From NCBI RefSeq assembly GCF_900091505.1, contig NZ_LT607409.1:4092001-4156000 (forward strand): a stretch of DNA of 64,000 nt. The letters run 5' to 3'. Of the stretch, positions 28,009 through 36,791 are shown one piece after another (the stretch's first letter is position 1; each line of letters starts with the position of its first letter). The translations under genes and the position numbers were made by a program. This DNA comes from Micromonospora chokoriensis. Lineage in GTDB: Bacteria > Actinomycetota > Actinomycetes > Mycobacteriales > Micromonosporaceae. The notes under the pieces were generated by a model, which saw only the letters and a list, made by a program, of their open reading frames with translations, was not told the origin of the DNA and ran no database searches.

Positions 28009-28111
28009 GCCTGTAGATGCTCGCGATCGCCGCCGCCGATCACGTCCGACCGCAGGCCCCGGTTGCGGCCACCGGTCGGAGCGCGCCTCCTCCCTGGGTA
28101 GGAGGGGAAGG

Positions 28112-28507
28112 TCAGGGCCGCAGTCTGCCGTCGTCGCGCAGCACGGCTTCGGCCAGCCGCGCGGGGAACATGCGACGCACGCTCGCCGAGTATTCGCTTC
28201 CGTCGCCGGGTTGAGTGACGCGGTCGCCGTCCACCCGCACCGGCACCGAGACGCCGGAGGTGACCCCGGGCCCCGGGGTCGCTTCACAGTGCGCCCAGGC
28301 GAACGACGACGCGCCGTCCCGCCCGAGGAGTCGGACCTCGCAGGTGCCCGGTCCACCGAGCAGCTCGCCGGGTAAAAGACTCGCGAGACGCTCCTCCTCG
28401 GTTCGCACATCTGCCGCGTTCCGGTCCGGTAGCGGGTAGGGCGGCTCGGAGCAGCCGGAGAGCACCCCCACTGCCAGAGCGAGCCAGGCGACGTGTCGGC
28501 GAAACAC
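28112..28507 (-). CDS. Putative lipoprotein, unknown function
   Basis: The 131-residue product has a basic start, a hydrophobic core and a lipobox LSGC (Cys about 20), followed by about 110 soluble residues. The family was not recognised. GTG 28507 is chosen because it gives a normal lipoprotein signal (MFRRHVAWLALAVGVLSGC); the frame continues upstream without one. It lies 104 bp upstream of the membrane-protein gene. Confidence 0.6.
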   Translation of the reverse strand: MFRRHVAWLALAVGVLSGCSEPPYPLPDRNAADVRTEEERLASLLPGELLGGPGTCEVRLLGRDGASSFAWAHCEATPGPGVTSGVSVPVRVDGDRVTQPGDGSEYSASVRRMFPARLAEAVLRDDGRLRP

Positions 28508-28687
28508 CGGACGAGCATCCCATCCGACCGCTCCGAGCCGCCAGCACACCGGTGGTGACTCAGAAGCGCGCGGCTGCCGAAGAGGGAGACTCTAGACAAT
28601 GAGGTCGCCGGCGTGGTCGCCGTGGGCGGACAGCCCACGGTCGGGTGGAGCCGGCGGACGCGCGACGGGACCTGACCGGGAGTGACC

Positions 28688-29437
28688 ATGACGACCAATG
28701 CGGACCGTGTCCAGCCGAACGAGACCGCCGTGCCGCTGCTGCACTGTGCGGCCCCGGAGGAGACCCTGGCGTTCTGGCGGGCGCTCGGGTTCGAGGTGAC
28801 CTACGAGCAGACCAGACCGTACGTGTACCTGGCCTTTCGGTGGAGTGGGTTCGATCTGCACTACGGGCCGGCACCGAAGGATCTCGACCCGGCCAAGGAG
28901 CAGTCCGGCGGCTGCCTGGTGCTGGTGGACGCCGTCGCGGCGTACCACGCGGTGTTCACCGAGGCGATGCGCAAGGCCTACGGCAAGGTCCTGGTCAAGG
29001 GCCTGCCTCGAATCACCCGCTATCGCGCCGGGGCGTCGCGGTTCAGCATCGTCGACCCGTCCGGCAACACCGTCGTCTTCATTCAGCGGGACGAGCCGAA
29101 GGACCTGGAGTACGGCGGGTCGAAGGAGCTGGAAGGGTTGGCCCGGGTGCTCGACAACGCGCGGATCCTGCGCGAGTTCAAGATGGACGACCGGGCGGCC
29201 TACCGTGCGCTCGACTCGGGGATGCGCCGCCGCGCCGAGGACGCTCCGGTCGTCGAGCAGGCGACGGCGTTGGCCGGCCTGATCGAGTTGGCGATGGCGT
29301 TGGGCAAGGCCGATCGGGTGCCCGAGTGGGGCGCGCGACTTCAAAAGCTGACGCTGACCCCGGAGCAGCGGACGCAGGTGGCCCGGTACGTCGCCGACCC
29401 GACCATCCTCGAACCGTGGTGGCCCGCCCCGCGCTGA
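28688..29437 (+). CDS. VOC-superfamily (glyoxalase/bleomycin-resistance-like) protein
   Basis: A 249-residue protein. The first 120 residues are a VOC/glyoxalase-like fold: AVPLLHCAAPEETLAFWRALGFEV at the start and RFSIVDPSGNTVVFIQRDEP at the end of the domain. The C-terminal 120 residues are helical and not part of the usual VOC fold; they carry repeated Ala/Leu-rich segments. ATG 28688 is five bases after GGGAG. The substrate is unknown. Confidence 0.8.
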   Translation: MTTNADRVQPNETAVPLLHCAAPEETLAFWRALGFEVTYEQTRPYVYLAFRWSGFDLHYGPAPKDLDPAKEQSGGCLVLVDAVAAYHAVFTEAMRKAYGKVLVKGLPRITRYRAGASRFSIVDPSGNTVVFIQRDEPKDLEYGGSKELEGLARVLDNARILREFKMDDRAAYRALDSGMRRRAEDAPVVEQATALAGLIELAMALGKADRVPEWGARLQKLTLTPEQRTQVARYVADPTILEPWWPAPR

Positions 29438-29611
29438 CCCCGGACCTGTCCGCGCGTCGGTCAAGATCCGCGCACCATCAGGGATGTAGGTGCCTCCGCA
29501 GCGGGCGAGGCAGCACTTTCCCGGATGGTGCGCGGACATCGGCGAGCGGGCGTGCCGGTTTCCGGCGGGGCCACGTGCCGGCGGTCAGGTGCCCGGCCGG
29601 CGTGGGACGCG

Positions 29612-29914
29612 CTACGAGGCCAGGCGCTCGGCCACTGGGTGGTCCCGCCGAATGAACTCGGCCTCGTCGTCCGATTTGTTGATCTCCGACCACACCGCGT
29701 CGAGGGAGAGGCCGAGGACGTCGGCGATCGCCGCGATGGTCGGGAAGGCCGGGGTGGCGATGCGACCGGACTCGATCTTTCGGAGCGTCTCCGGTGAGAC
29801 ACCCGCGTCCAGCGCGGTGAGGAGCATCGAACGGTCCCCCCGGGCGCGGCGCAGGAGGGCGCCGAGGCGCTGTCCGCGTTCGACCTCTGCGGGGGTGAGT
29901 GGCAACCTGACCAT
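29612..29914 (-). CDS. XRE-family helix-turn-helix regulator
   Basis: A 100-residue single-domain regulator. The helix-turn-helix covers about residues 17-75: LGALLRRARGDRSMLLTALDAGVSPETLRKIESGRIATPAFPTIAAIADVLGL. It is divergent from a methionine aminopeptidase gene with 62 bp between them, where direct repeats form a likely operator. It probably autoregulates and controls that enzyme. Confidence 0.87.
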   Translation of the reverse strand: MVRLPLTPAEVERGQRLGALLRRARGDRSMLLTALDAGVSPETLRKIESGRIATPAFPTIAAIADVLGLSLDAVWSEINKSDDEAEFIRRDHPVAERLAS

Positions 29915-29929
29915 GGCCCGATTCTAGTA

Positions 29930-29951
29930 CCGGGATAATATGGCCGGGATA
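29930..29951. promoter_or_regulatory. Direct-repeat operator between XRE gene and methionine aminopeptidase
   Basis: CCGGGATA occurs at 29930-29937 and 29944-29951, 14 bp apart. GATAAT at 29935-29940 could be a -10 element for the aminopeptidase gene. The 62-bp gap is unusually AT-rich for this window. Binding by the adjacent XRE protein is inferred. Confidence 0.5.
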
Positions 29952-29976
29952 CTTATTGGTTCTAGGAAGGCGCGGC

Positions 29977-30750
29977 ATGATCGAGATCCTGAGCCCCACC
30001 GACCTGCCCCGCGCCCGGGACACCGGTGCCCTGGTCGCCGGCATCCTGCAAGCGCTGAAGACTCGCAGCGTGGTCGGCACGAACCTCCTGGACATCGACG
30101 CGTGGGCCCAGAGCATGATCATGGAGGCCGGGGCGCAGTCCTGCTACGTCGACTACGAGCCCTCCTTCGGGCGCGGCCCGTTCGGCCACTACATCTGCAC
30201 GTCGGTCAACGACGCGGTGCTGCACGGGCTGCCCCACGACTACCGGCTCGCCGACGGCGACCTGCTCTCGCTCGACCTCGCCGTCTCCCTGGGCGGGGTG
30301 GTCGCCGACTCCGCGATCAGCTTCATCGTGGGCGAGACGCAGCCCTCGGAGAGCATCGCGCTGATCGACGCCACCCAGCGCGCGTTGAGCGCCGGCATCG
30401 CCGCCGCCGGCCCCGGAGTCCCCATCGGCGACATCTCCCACGCCATCGGCTCGGTCCTCGGCGCGGCCGGCTACTCGGTCAACACCGAGTTCGGCGGCCA
30501 CGGCGTCGGCTCGACGATGCACCAGGACCCGCACATCTCCAACACCGGACGGCCGGGCCGCGGCTACCGGTTGCGCCCCGGGGTGCTGCTGGCACTGGAG
30601 CCGTGGGTCATGGCGGACACCGCCACGCTCGTCACCGACCCCGACGGCTGGACCCTGCGCAGCGTGACGGGCTGCCGGACCGCGCACAGCGAGCACACGA
30701 TCGCCATCACCGACGACGGCGTCGAGGTCCTCACCATGCCCAGACCCTGA
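29977..30750 (+). CDS. map: Type I methionine aminopeptidase
   Basis: A 257-residue M24-family metallopeptidase that removes the initiator methionine. Metal ligands follow the family order: the Asp pair in LSLDLAVSLGGVVADSA, His in GGHGVGSTMH, Glu in LALEPW, and Glu in HSEHTIAI. The substrate His is in VNDAVLHGLP. ATG 29977 is preceded by AGGAAGG, so it is preferred over the in-frame GTG 29956. Actinobacteria usually have more than one copy. Pairing with a dedicated repressor suggests an inducible accessory enzyme, perhaps protecting against aminopeptidase inhibitors. Confidence 0.9.
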   Translation: MIEILSPTDLPRARDTGALVAGILQALKTRSVVGTNLLDIDAWAQSMIMEAGAQSCYVDYEPSFGRGPFGHYICTSVNDAVLHGLPHDYRLADGDLLSLDLAVSLGGVVADSAISFIVGETQPSESIALIDATQRALSAGIAAAGPGVPIGDISHAIGSVLGAAGYSVNTEFGGHGVGSTMHQDPHISNTGRPGRGYRLRPGVLLALEPWVMADTATLVTDPDGWTLRSVTGCRTAHSEHTIAITDDGVEVLTMPRP

Positions 30751-30758
30751 CGAAATGA

Positions 30759-30968
30759 TCGCGAGCAGCGGCGCAGGCGCGGGATGACGTAGCTCGACCT
30801 GTCGCCCAGCCACCAGCTGACCGACCCGGAACTGGCCCCGCTGCGGGCAGCGACACGGCAGATCCCGTCACAGTCTCCGGGCTGGCCGTCGAGGCGTTCT
30901 TCCCGGCCGACCCGGTGACCACCGCCACGCTCCACGCCCTCGGCACGGCTGCGGCCGATGCGGCCTGA
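30759..30968 (+). pseudogene. Decayed coding fragment
   Basis: Two adjacent frames look protein-like: LDLSPSHQLTDPELAPLRAAT in one, then TVSGLAVEAFFPADPVTT and on to a TGA at 30966 in another. They join near 30850 as if by a frameshift, and there is no start with a ribosome-binding site. The family was not identified. The remaining bases to 31156 show only the palindrome at 31095. Confidence 0.25.
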
Positions 30969-31094
30969 CCCGAACACCCGTCGTCGCACTCGGGGGCGTC
31001 GTCGGCTGCGACGGGCTGCACTCACCGGCGACGACTAATCCGCATCCGCCGGGGCACGTCCCTCCGTATACATGTTGAGGCCCGTTCAGAATGA

Positions 31095-31104
31095 ACCGAT
31101 CGGT
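31095..31104. promoter_or_regulatory. TetR-type palindrome upstream of the CDP-alcohol phosphotransferase gene
   Basis: ACCGATCGGT is a perfect 10-bp palindrome about 50 bp before the ATG at 31157, framed by TGA and TCA so that the symmetry partly extends. The form suits a TetR-family repressor; none is adjacent. Confidence 0.35.
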
Positions 31105-31156
31105 CATGTTTTCCGTGATGACGGTCAGGGTCACCCACCAGAGTCACGGAGGCACG

Positions 31157-31975
31157 ATGTCAACGGTTCGAACCGGTCCGGTCATCGGACTGCTCGTGCA
31201 GATCGGCGTGCTGGCGGTGCTCGCGCAGACCGTCGGTCTCGGCCCGGCCGGGTGGGCGGCGGGGCTGGCGTACGGGGTGGCGCTGTGTGCCCTGCTCAGT
31301 CGGGGGATGTCCCGCTCGGGCGCGCATGACCTGAGCCCGGCCGACCAGGTGACCCTGAGCCGGGCCATCCTCGTCGGCGGCGTGACGGCCCTGGCCGCGG
31401 ACTCGTTCTCCCGACCGGCACCTGTCACGTTGATGGTCGTCCTCACCAGTGTGGCGCTCGTGCTCGACGCCGTGGACGGTTACACGGCCCGACGCACCGG
31501 AACGTCCAGCGAGCTCGGCGCACGCTTCGACATGGAGATCGACTCCTTCCTCGTCCTGGTGCTCTGCCTGCACGTCGCCCCCTCGGTGGGCGGCTGGGTG
31601 CTCGCGATCGGCGCGATGCGCTACGTCTTCGTCGCCGCCAGTTGGGTGCTGGGGTGGATGCGCGGATCGTTGCCGCCGCGCTACTGGCGGAAGGTCGTCG
31701 CCGCGATCCAGGGCGTGGTGCTGACGGTGGCGATGGGCGGCGCACTGCCCGGGCCGCTGACGACAGTCGTGCTGGTGGCGTCGCTGGCGCTGCTGATCGA
31801 GTCGTTCGGGCGGGACGTCGTGTGGCTGTGGACGACGCGTCACGTCCGCCGAGCCCTCGCCCACGACGCTGCGGAGGACCGGCGCCCCGCGGTCGTTCAC
31901 GGCACGGCGGACGGGCTGCCCTGGCCGGAGCAGCGGACGGTCGCCGTGGCCCGAAGCGGCATCGCCCGCGTCTGA
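31157..31975 (+). CDS. CDP-alcohol phosphatidyltransferase family membrane enzyme
   Basis: A 272-residue enzyme carrying the diagnostic motif DxxDGxxAR(x8)GxxxDxxxD: DAVDGYTARRTG, then LGARFDMEID (about residues 105-130). About six hydrophobic segments surround it. The family transfers a phosphoalcohol from a CDP-activated donor to an acceptor in phospholipid or related synthesis. ATG 31157 has CGGAGG upstream, so it is preferred over the earlier in-frame ATGs at 31091 and 31106. Two envelope-type genes follow downstream on the same strand (sulfatase-like enzyme and methyltransferase), suggesting a membrane or surface lipid pathway. Confidence 0.87.
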   Translation: MSTVRTGPVIGLLVQIGVLAVLAQTVGLGPAGWAAGLAYGVALCALLSRGMSRSGAHDLSPADQVTLSRAILVGGVTALAADSFSRPAPVTLMVVLTSVALVLDAVDGYTARRTGTSSELGARFDMEIDSFLVLVLCLHVAPSVGGWVLAIGAMRYVFVAASWVLGWMRGSLPPRYWRKVVAAIQGVVLTVAMGGALPGPLTTVVLVASLALLIESFGRDVVWLWTTRHVRRALAHDAAEDRRPAVVHGTADGLPWPEQRTVAVARSGIARV

Positions 31976-32073
31976 GTCGCCCGGCTACCGCCCCCAACAA
32001 AGATCATGGAAGGATGCCCGGGTTGTCGCTCGTGACGCGCGTACGCCAGATGCCGAGCCAGGGACGGAAGGCG

Positions 32074-33732
32074 ATGAGGGGCGAGCTTTCGGACGTCACC
32101 GCCACCGACGGCACCGAGGCCGAGGATCGGCCGAAGCGCTCCGTCGTGGCCCGACTGGTCACCCTCCTGGCCGTGCTGCTCGTGCTGCTCGTGCTCACCC
32201 TGCCGTACGACTTCGGGCGACTCAGCCCCGGGGCGTTCGTACGGATTCCCCTGGAGGCGCTGCTGACCGTCGCCCTCCTGCTCGCCCTACCCCCGCGGTG
32301 GAGCCGGTGGGTGGCGACGCTCGCCGGCGTGGCCCTCGGCCTGCTCGGCCTGCTGAAGCTGTTCGACCTGGGGTTCACCGCCGCGCTCAGCCGGGCCTTC
32401 GACCCGGTGCTCGACTGGGCGTTGCTCGACGAGGGGTTCGCCTTCGTCAGCGAGTCGTACGGCCGACCCGTCGCCATCGGCGTCGCGATCACCCTGGCGG
32501 TGGTGGCCGTCGGCCTGCCCACAGTGGTCACGCTGTCGATGCGACGACTGCGCCGGCTGGTGATCTGGCACCGCGCCGGGACCCGCCGGGTGGTGGCGGC
32601 GCTGGTGGTCGTCTGGGTGGTCTGTGCCGCGTTCAACGTGCGGGTGGTCGAGGGCGTGACGGTCGCCGACACGTCCGCGACCACCCTGACCAACGGCCAC
32701 GGCTTCCAGGTACGCCTGCGTCTCGACGACCGGGAGAGGTTCGCCGCGCTCCTCCAGGACGACCGGTTCGCCGCGACGCCCGGCGACCAGCTGCTCACCG
32801 CGCTGCGTGGCAAGAACGTCGTCGTCGCCTTCGTGGAGAGCTACGGCCGGGACGCCGTCGAGGACCCGGAGTTCGCCCCGCAGGTCGGCGCCGTCCTCGA
32901 CGGAGGGACCAGTTCACTCGGCGCGGCGGGGTTCGCCTCGCAGAGTGGATTCCTCACCTCGCCGACGTTCGGCGGCGGAAGTTGGCTCGCGCACGACACC
33001 CTGCTCTCCGGCCTCTGGGTCGACAACGACCAGCGGCACCGCACCCTGTTGGCGAGTGACCGGCTGACCCTCAACAAGGCGTTCCAGCGGGCGAGCTGGC
33101 AGACCGTCGGCGTGATGCCGGCGGTGAGCAAGCCGTGGCCGGAGGGCTCCTTCTTCGGCTACGACCGGTTCTACGACGCCCGGAAGCTCGCGTACCGGGG
33201 GCCGAAGTTCAGCTTCGGCACCATGCCCGACCAGTACACCCTCGCCAGTTGGCGGCGCCTGGAGCTGGGCAACAGCGGCGGCGACCCGACGATGACGGAG
33301 CTCGCGCTGGTGTCGAGCCACGCGCCGTGGACGCCCGTCCCGGCCCTGGTCGACTGGGCCGCCCTCGGCAACGGGGCGATCTTCAAGGGGACCGCCAAGG
33401 AGTCCGACGACAAGCGACGCAACACCGAGCAGATCCGCGCGGACTACCGGCGCTCCATCGAGTACACGTTGGGCGCGCTCATCTCCTACGTGCAGACCTA
33501 CGGCGACGACGACCTCGTGTTCATCTTCCTCGGTGACCACCAGCCCGCCGCCGTGGTCACCGGCGACAACGCCAGCCGGGACGTCCCGATCTCCATCGTC
33601 ACCCGGGACCGGGCCGTCCTGGACCGGATCTCCGGGTGGGGCTGGCAGGACGGGCTCAAGCCGGGACCGCAGGCACCGGTCTGGCGGATGGACACCTTCC
33701 GGGACCGGTTCCTGACCGCCTTCGGGCCGTGA
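32074..33732 (+). CDS. Sulfatase-like (alkaline phosphatase superfamily) membrane enzyme
   Basis: The roughly 552-residue product has four or five N-terminal membrane segments (about residues 25-200) and an extracellular sulfatase-fold domain. Likely metal ligands are Glu in VVAFVESYGRDA and the Asp-His in FIFLGDHQPAAV; the overall arrangement resembles LtaS/phosphoethanolamine-transferase-type membrane hydrolases. It may transfer or hydrolyse a phosphoalcohol or sulfate group at the cell surface. It lies downstream of a CDP-alcohol phosphotransferase. Start codons 32014, 32050 and 32074 are all possible; 32074 has GGAAGG close upstream. Confidence 0.78.
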   Translation: MRGELSDVTATDGTEAEDRPKRSVVARLVTLLAVLLVLLVLTLPYDFGRLSPGAFVRIPLEALLTVALLLALPPRWSRWVATLAGVALGLLGLLKLFDLGFTAALSRAFDPVLDWALLDEGFAFVSESYGRPVAIGVAITLAVVAVGLPTVVTLSMRRLRRLVIWHRAGTRRVVAALVVVWVVCAAFNVRVVEGVTVADTSATTLTNGHGFQVRLRLDDRERFAALLQDDRFAATPGDQLLTALRGKNVVVAFVESYGRDAVEDPEFAPQVGAVLDGGTSSLGAAGFASQSGFLTSPTFGGGSWLAHDTLLSGLWVDNDQRHRTLLASDRLTLNKAFQRASWQTVGVMPAVSKPWPEGSFFGYDRFYDARKLAYRGPKFSFGTMPDQYTLASWRRLELGNSGGDPTMTELALVSSHAPWTPVPALVDWAALGNGAIFKGTAKESDDKRRNTEQIRADYRRSIEYTLGALISYVQTYGDDDLVFIFLGDHQPAAVVTGDNASRDVPISIVTRDRAVLDRISGWGWQDGLKPGPQAPVWRMDTFRDRFLTAFGP

Positions 33733-33763
33733 CCCGGCCCCCTCACGGACTGGACTCAGACAG

Positions 33764-34558
33764 ATGACGGCTGACACCACCACCAGGATCGCCGCGCTCC
33801 GGACCGACCCGGCGATGTCCCTCCTGCACCGGTCGCTGGACGTCTACTACGGCGACGCCGAGCGGGACGCGCGGATGGACGCGTTCTACTCCCGGTTCGT
33901 CGCCGAGGGCGACCTCGTCTTCGACGTCGGCTCGCACGTGGGCGACCACATCGCCAGCTTCCGTCGCCTCGGGGCGAGGGTGGTGGCGGTGGAGCCGCAG
34001 CCGCTGTGCCTGCGCGCCCTGCGGGCGATCTACGCCGACGACGACCAGGTGACGCTGGTCGGAGCGGTCTGCGGCGCGGCACCCGGGAGCACCCGCTTCC
34101 ACGTCAACTCCGCCAATCCCACCGTGTCGACGGCCTCGCCCGACTTCATGCGGGCGGCGGAGGGCGCCGGCGGGTGGGAGGGCCAGGTGTGGGACGCCGA
34201 CATCGAGGTCCCGGTGGTCACCGTCGACACCCTCATCACCGAGTACGGCGAACCGACCTTCGCGAAGATCGACGTGGAGGGTTTCGAGGACGAGGTGCTG
34301 GCCGGCCTGACCCGCCCGCTGCCCGCGCTCTCGTTCGAGTTCACCACGATCGCGCGCCCGGTCGCCTCCCGGTGCCTCGACCGCCTGACCGTTCTCGGCT
34401 TCGACGGCTTCGACGTCGCGCTGGGCGACGACAAGTCGATGACGTTCCAGCGCTGGGTCTCCGCCACCGACATGGCGACGCACCTCGCCGCACTGCCGCA
34501 CAGCGCGAACTCCGGCGACGTGTACTGCGTGCGCGACCGGCACCGGACGGGAACCTGA
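33764..34558 (+). CDS. FkbM-family SAM-dependent methyltransferase
   Basis: A 264-residue methyltransferase. The SAM-binding motif is VFDVGSHVGDHIASFRRLGARVVAVEPQP (residues about 52-80), followed by VDTLITEYGEPTFAKIDVEGFEDEVLAGL, the typical FkbM domain core. The acceptor (sugar or glycan hydroxyl in many relatives) cannot be predicted. It starts 31 bp after the sulfatase-like gene and could be in its transcription unit. Confidence 0.87.
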   Translation: MTADTTTRIAALRTDPAMSLLHRSLDVYYGDAERDARMDAFYSRFVAEGDLVFDVGSHVGDHIASFRRLGARVVAVEPQPLCLRALRAIYADDDQVTLVGAVCGAAPGSTRFHVNSANPTVSTASPDFMRAAEGAGGWEGQVWDADIEVPVVTVDTLITEYGEPTFAKIDVEGFEDEVLAGLTRPLPALSFEFTTIARPVASRCLDRLTVLGFDGFDVALGDDKSMTFQRWVSATDMATHLAALPHSANSGDVYCVRDRHRTGT

Positions 34559-34662
34559 CCGATGATCGGCTGATCGGGTGCTGGCGGCGGAACGGACCAG
34601 CAGGGGATGATCGTCGTTCGTCTCGACGCCGAGCCGAGCCACGCGATCAGGCGGGGGAGAGG

Positions 34663-35628
34663 GTGACGCCGTTGACCCCGACGCAGCTTCGCGCGTACGT
34701 CGCCGTGGTCCGGTTGGGCTCGGTCAAACAGGCCGCCGCGGAGCTCCAGGTCTCCGAGTCGGCCGTGTCGCTGCACATCGCCCAGCTGCGCAGGGAGTTC
34801 GGCGACAAACTCTTCTCCCGTACGGCGGGCGGCCTCGCGTTCACCCCCGGTGGGCTGCGGCTGGCCAGCCGCGCCTCGGAGCTGCTGGGCCTCCAGGACC
34901 GCACGATACGGGAGGTGAGCGCCGCGACGCGTGGCCGGCGTCTGTTGCGGGTCGCCGCGTCGAGCCTCTTCGCCGAGTTCGCCGCCCCCGGCCTGATCGA
35001 CCTCTTCGCGAGGCGGGCCGCCGACCTCGACGTCGAGTTGAGCGTCCGTGGGCCGGGCTCCTTCGGGCCGCTGCTGCTGGCCCGCGCCGTGGACATCGCC
35101 ATCGGCCCACAGCCGCCGGTCGCCGATGCCGCCATCACCTGCCGCCCGGTCATGAACTACCGCCTCGTCCTCGTCGTCGGTCCGCTGCACCCGCTCGCCG
35201 GGGTGACGGCGTCCCCCGGGCAGTTGCGGGAGCAGACCTGGCTGCTCGGGCCCTCGGCGACCACGGAGTTGGGCGGGGTGCCGTCGATGCTGCGTCGCCT
35301 AGCCGTGCCGGAGGACCGGCAGCAGGTCTTCCAGAGCCACGCGGCGGCGCTGGGGGAGGCCAAGCGCGGTAAGGGGGTGGCGCCGGCCCTCGCCTTCACC
35401 GTCGCGCCGGACGTCCGCCAACGGCACCTCGTGCAGGTGGCGGGTCCACACGCGACGGTGGAGGCGATGTGGCACTCGCAGGTGCTCGCCACCCCCGACG
35501 CGATGTCGGCCGCTGGTGAACTGTCGCGCTTCGCGTCGACACCGAGGGCGATTCAGGCGATGATGCGCGGCGCGGGCGTGAGCGTCGGCCACTTCCGACC
35601 GTCGGTGCACGTGACGCTCTGGAGCTGA
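34663..35628 (+). CDS. LysR-family transcriptional regulator
   Basis: A 321-residue regulator. The N-terminal winged helix reads LRAYVAVVRLGSVKQAAAELQVSESAVSLHIAQLRREFGDKLFSRTAGG (about residues 8-56), followed by a periplasmic-binding-like effector domain. GTG 34663 is preceded by GGGGGAGAGGG. It runs towards the CO dehydrogenase cluster and its 3' end overlaps coxE by 76 bp on the opposite strand. A LysR gene is often associated with form I cox clusters, so it is the best local candidate for CO-dependent control. Confidence 0.88.
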   Translation: MTPLTPTQLRAYVAVVRLGSVKQAAAELQVSESAVSLHIAQLRREFGDKLFSRTAGGLAFTPGGLRLASRASELLGLQDRTIREVSAATRGRRLLRVAASSLFAEFAAPGLIDLFARRAADLDVELSVRGPGSFGPLLLARAVDIAIGPQPPVADAAITCRPVMNYRLVLVVGPLHPLAGVTASPGQLREQTWLLGPSATTELGGVPSMLRRLAVPEDRQQVFQSHAAALGEAKRGKGVAPALAFTVAPDVRQRHLVQVAGPHATVEAMWHSQVLATPDAMSAAGELSRFASTPRAIQAMMRGAGVSVGHFRPSVHVTLWS

Positions 35629-36791
35629 CGGGCCACGACCAGCAGGTCCTGGAAGGTGCCGGCCGGCAGCATCCGGTCGCAGTAGGGGAGTGCGGCGGCC
35701 ATGCCGCCGACCCGGGGCGCGAAGCCGGGGGCGCCGGCGCGGGGATTCAACCAGACGATCCGGTACGCGCGGCGGCTCAGCCGGGCCATCACGGCGGCCA
35801 GGTCGTCGGGCGGATCGCTGTCCCAACCGTCCGACCCGATCACCACCACTGCCCCACGCACGGCCTCCGCGTGGTGCGAGGTGAGCAGGGCGCGCAGGTT
35901 CGTGGCGATCCGGGTGCCCCCGTACCGGTCGGTCACGGCCGCGCTGGCCTGCGCGACCGCCTCGCCCGCCGACGTGTGTCGCAGCAGCACAGTGAGCCGG
36001 GTCAACGTGGTCGCGAACGCGAAGACCTCCGCGTCGGCGACCACCGCGAACGCCCGCATCAGGTGCAGGTACGCGGTCGCCTGCGCCCGCATCGACTCGC
36101 TGACGTCGCAGAGCAGCACGATCCGGCGTGGCCGGCGTTTCGGCCGCTCGCGGACCACCTCGACGGGCTCCCAACCGGTGCGGCGGGCCCGGGCGATGGT
36201 CTGCCGCAGCGCGAGCCGCGCGCCGCCCGTGGCGATGGCGTGCCGCCGGGTACGCCGGGTCGGCCAGCCGACGACAGCCGCGCGGAGGGCGTCGCCCAGT
36301 TGCGTGACCTGCGCGGGATCGAGGTGGTCGAACGGGCGGTCGGCGAGCCCGGTGAGAGCGCTGGGCCGCCGCTCGGGCAGCCGCAGCGCGGTGTCGCGTT
36401 CCGGGCTCTCCGCGACGGCCGGCGGCAGGGTCGCCCAGGGCAGACCCCCACCCGAGCCCGAGGCGTCGCTGTCGCCCGGCACCCGGACGTACCGGTCATC
36501 GCGACCGTCGGTCGTGGACGTGGACCGCGACGCTCGGGGCAGCGGCGGGGGATCGGTGAAGATCGTCGCGAAGACCCGGTCGAACGCGGCGAGATCGGTG
36601 TGCCGCCGGACCAGACTGATCCGGGCGGCCCAGTAGAGCGACGACATCGAGTCGGGTGGGCTGGCGGCGAGCGCTCGGACGAAGTCGTCGACGTCGGTGA
36701 GCCCGGCGGCAACGCCGGCTCGTCGCAGCCGGCCGGCGAACGCCACCGCGAACGCGGCCCGGTCGACGCCGCGCAGCACGCCCGGACTCAC
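35553..36791 (-). CDS. coxE: CoxE-like VWA-domain protein
   Basis: A 412-residue protein of the CoxE family. The C-terminal von Willebrand A domain has a MIDAS start IVLLCDVSESMRAQA (about residues 224-238) and later VVIGSDGWDS. CoxE works with the AAA+ protein CoxD in inserting the Cu-S moiety of CO dehydrogenase during maturation, as shown in Afipia carboxidovorans. It overlaps coxG by 4 bp (GTGA). It is the last gene of the cluster and overlaps the convergent LysR gene by 76 bp. Confidence 0.88.
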   Translation of the reverse strand: MSPGVLRGVDRAAFAVAFAGRLRRAGVAAGLTDVDDFVRALAASPPDSMSSLYWAARISLVRRHTDLAAFDRVFATIFTDPPPLPRASRSTSTTDGRDDRYVRVPGDSDASGSGGGLPWATLPPAVAESPERDTALRLPERRPSALTGLADRPFDHLDPAQVTQLGDALRAAVVGWPTRRTRRHAIATGGARLALRQTIARARRTGWEPVEVVRERPKRRPRRIVLLCDVSESMRAQATAYLHLMRAFAVVADAEVFAFATTLTRLTVLLRHTSAGEAVAQASAAVTDRYGGTRIATNLRALLTSHHAEAVRGAVVVIGSDGWDSDPPDDLAAVMARLSRRAYRIVWLNPRAGAPGFAPRVGGMAAALPYCDRMLPAGTFQDLLVVARQLQSVTCTDGRKWPTLTPAPRIIA

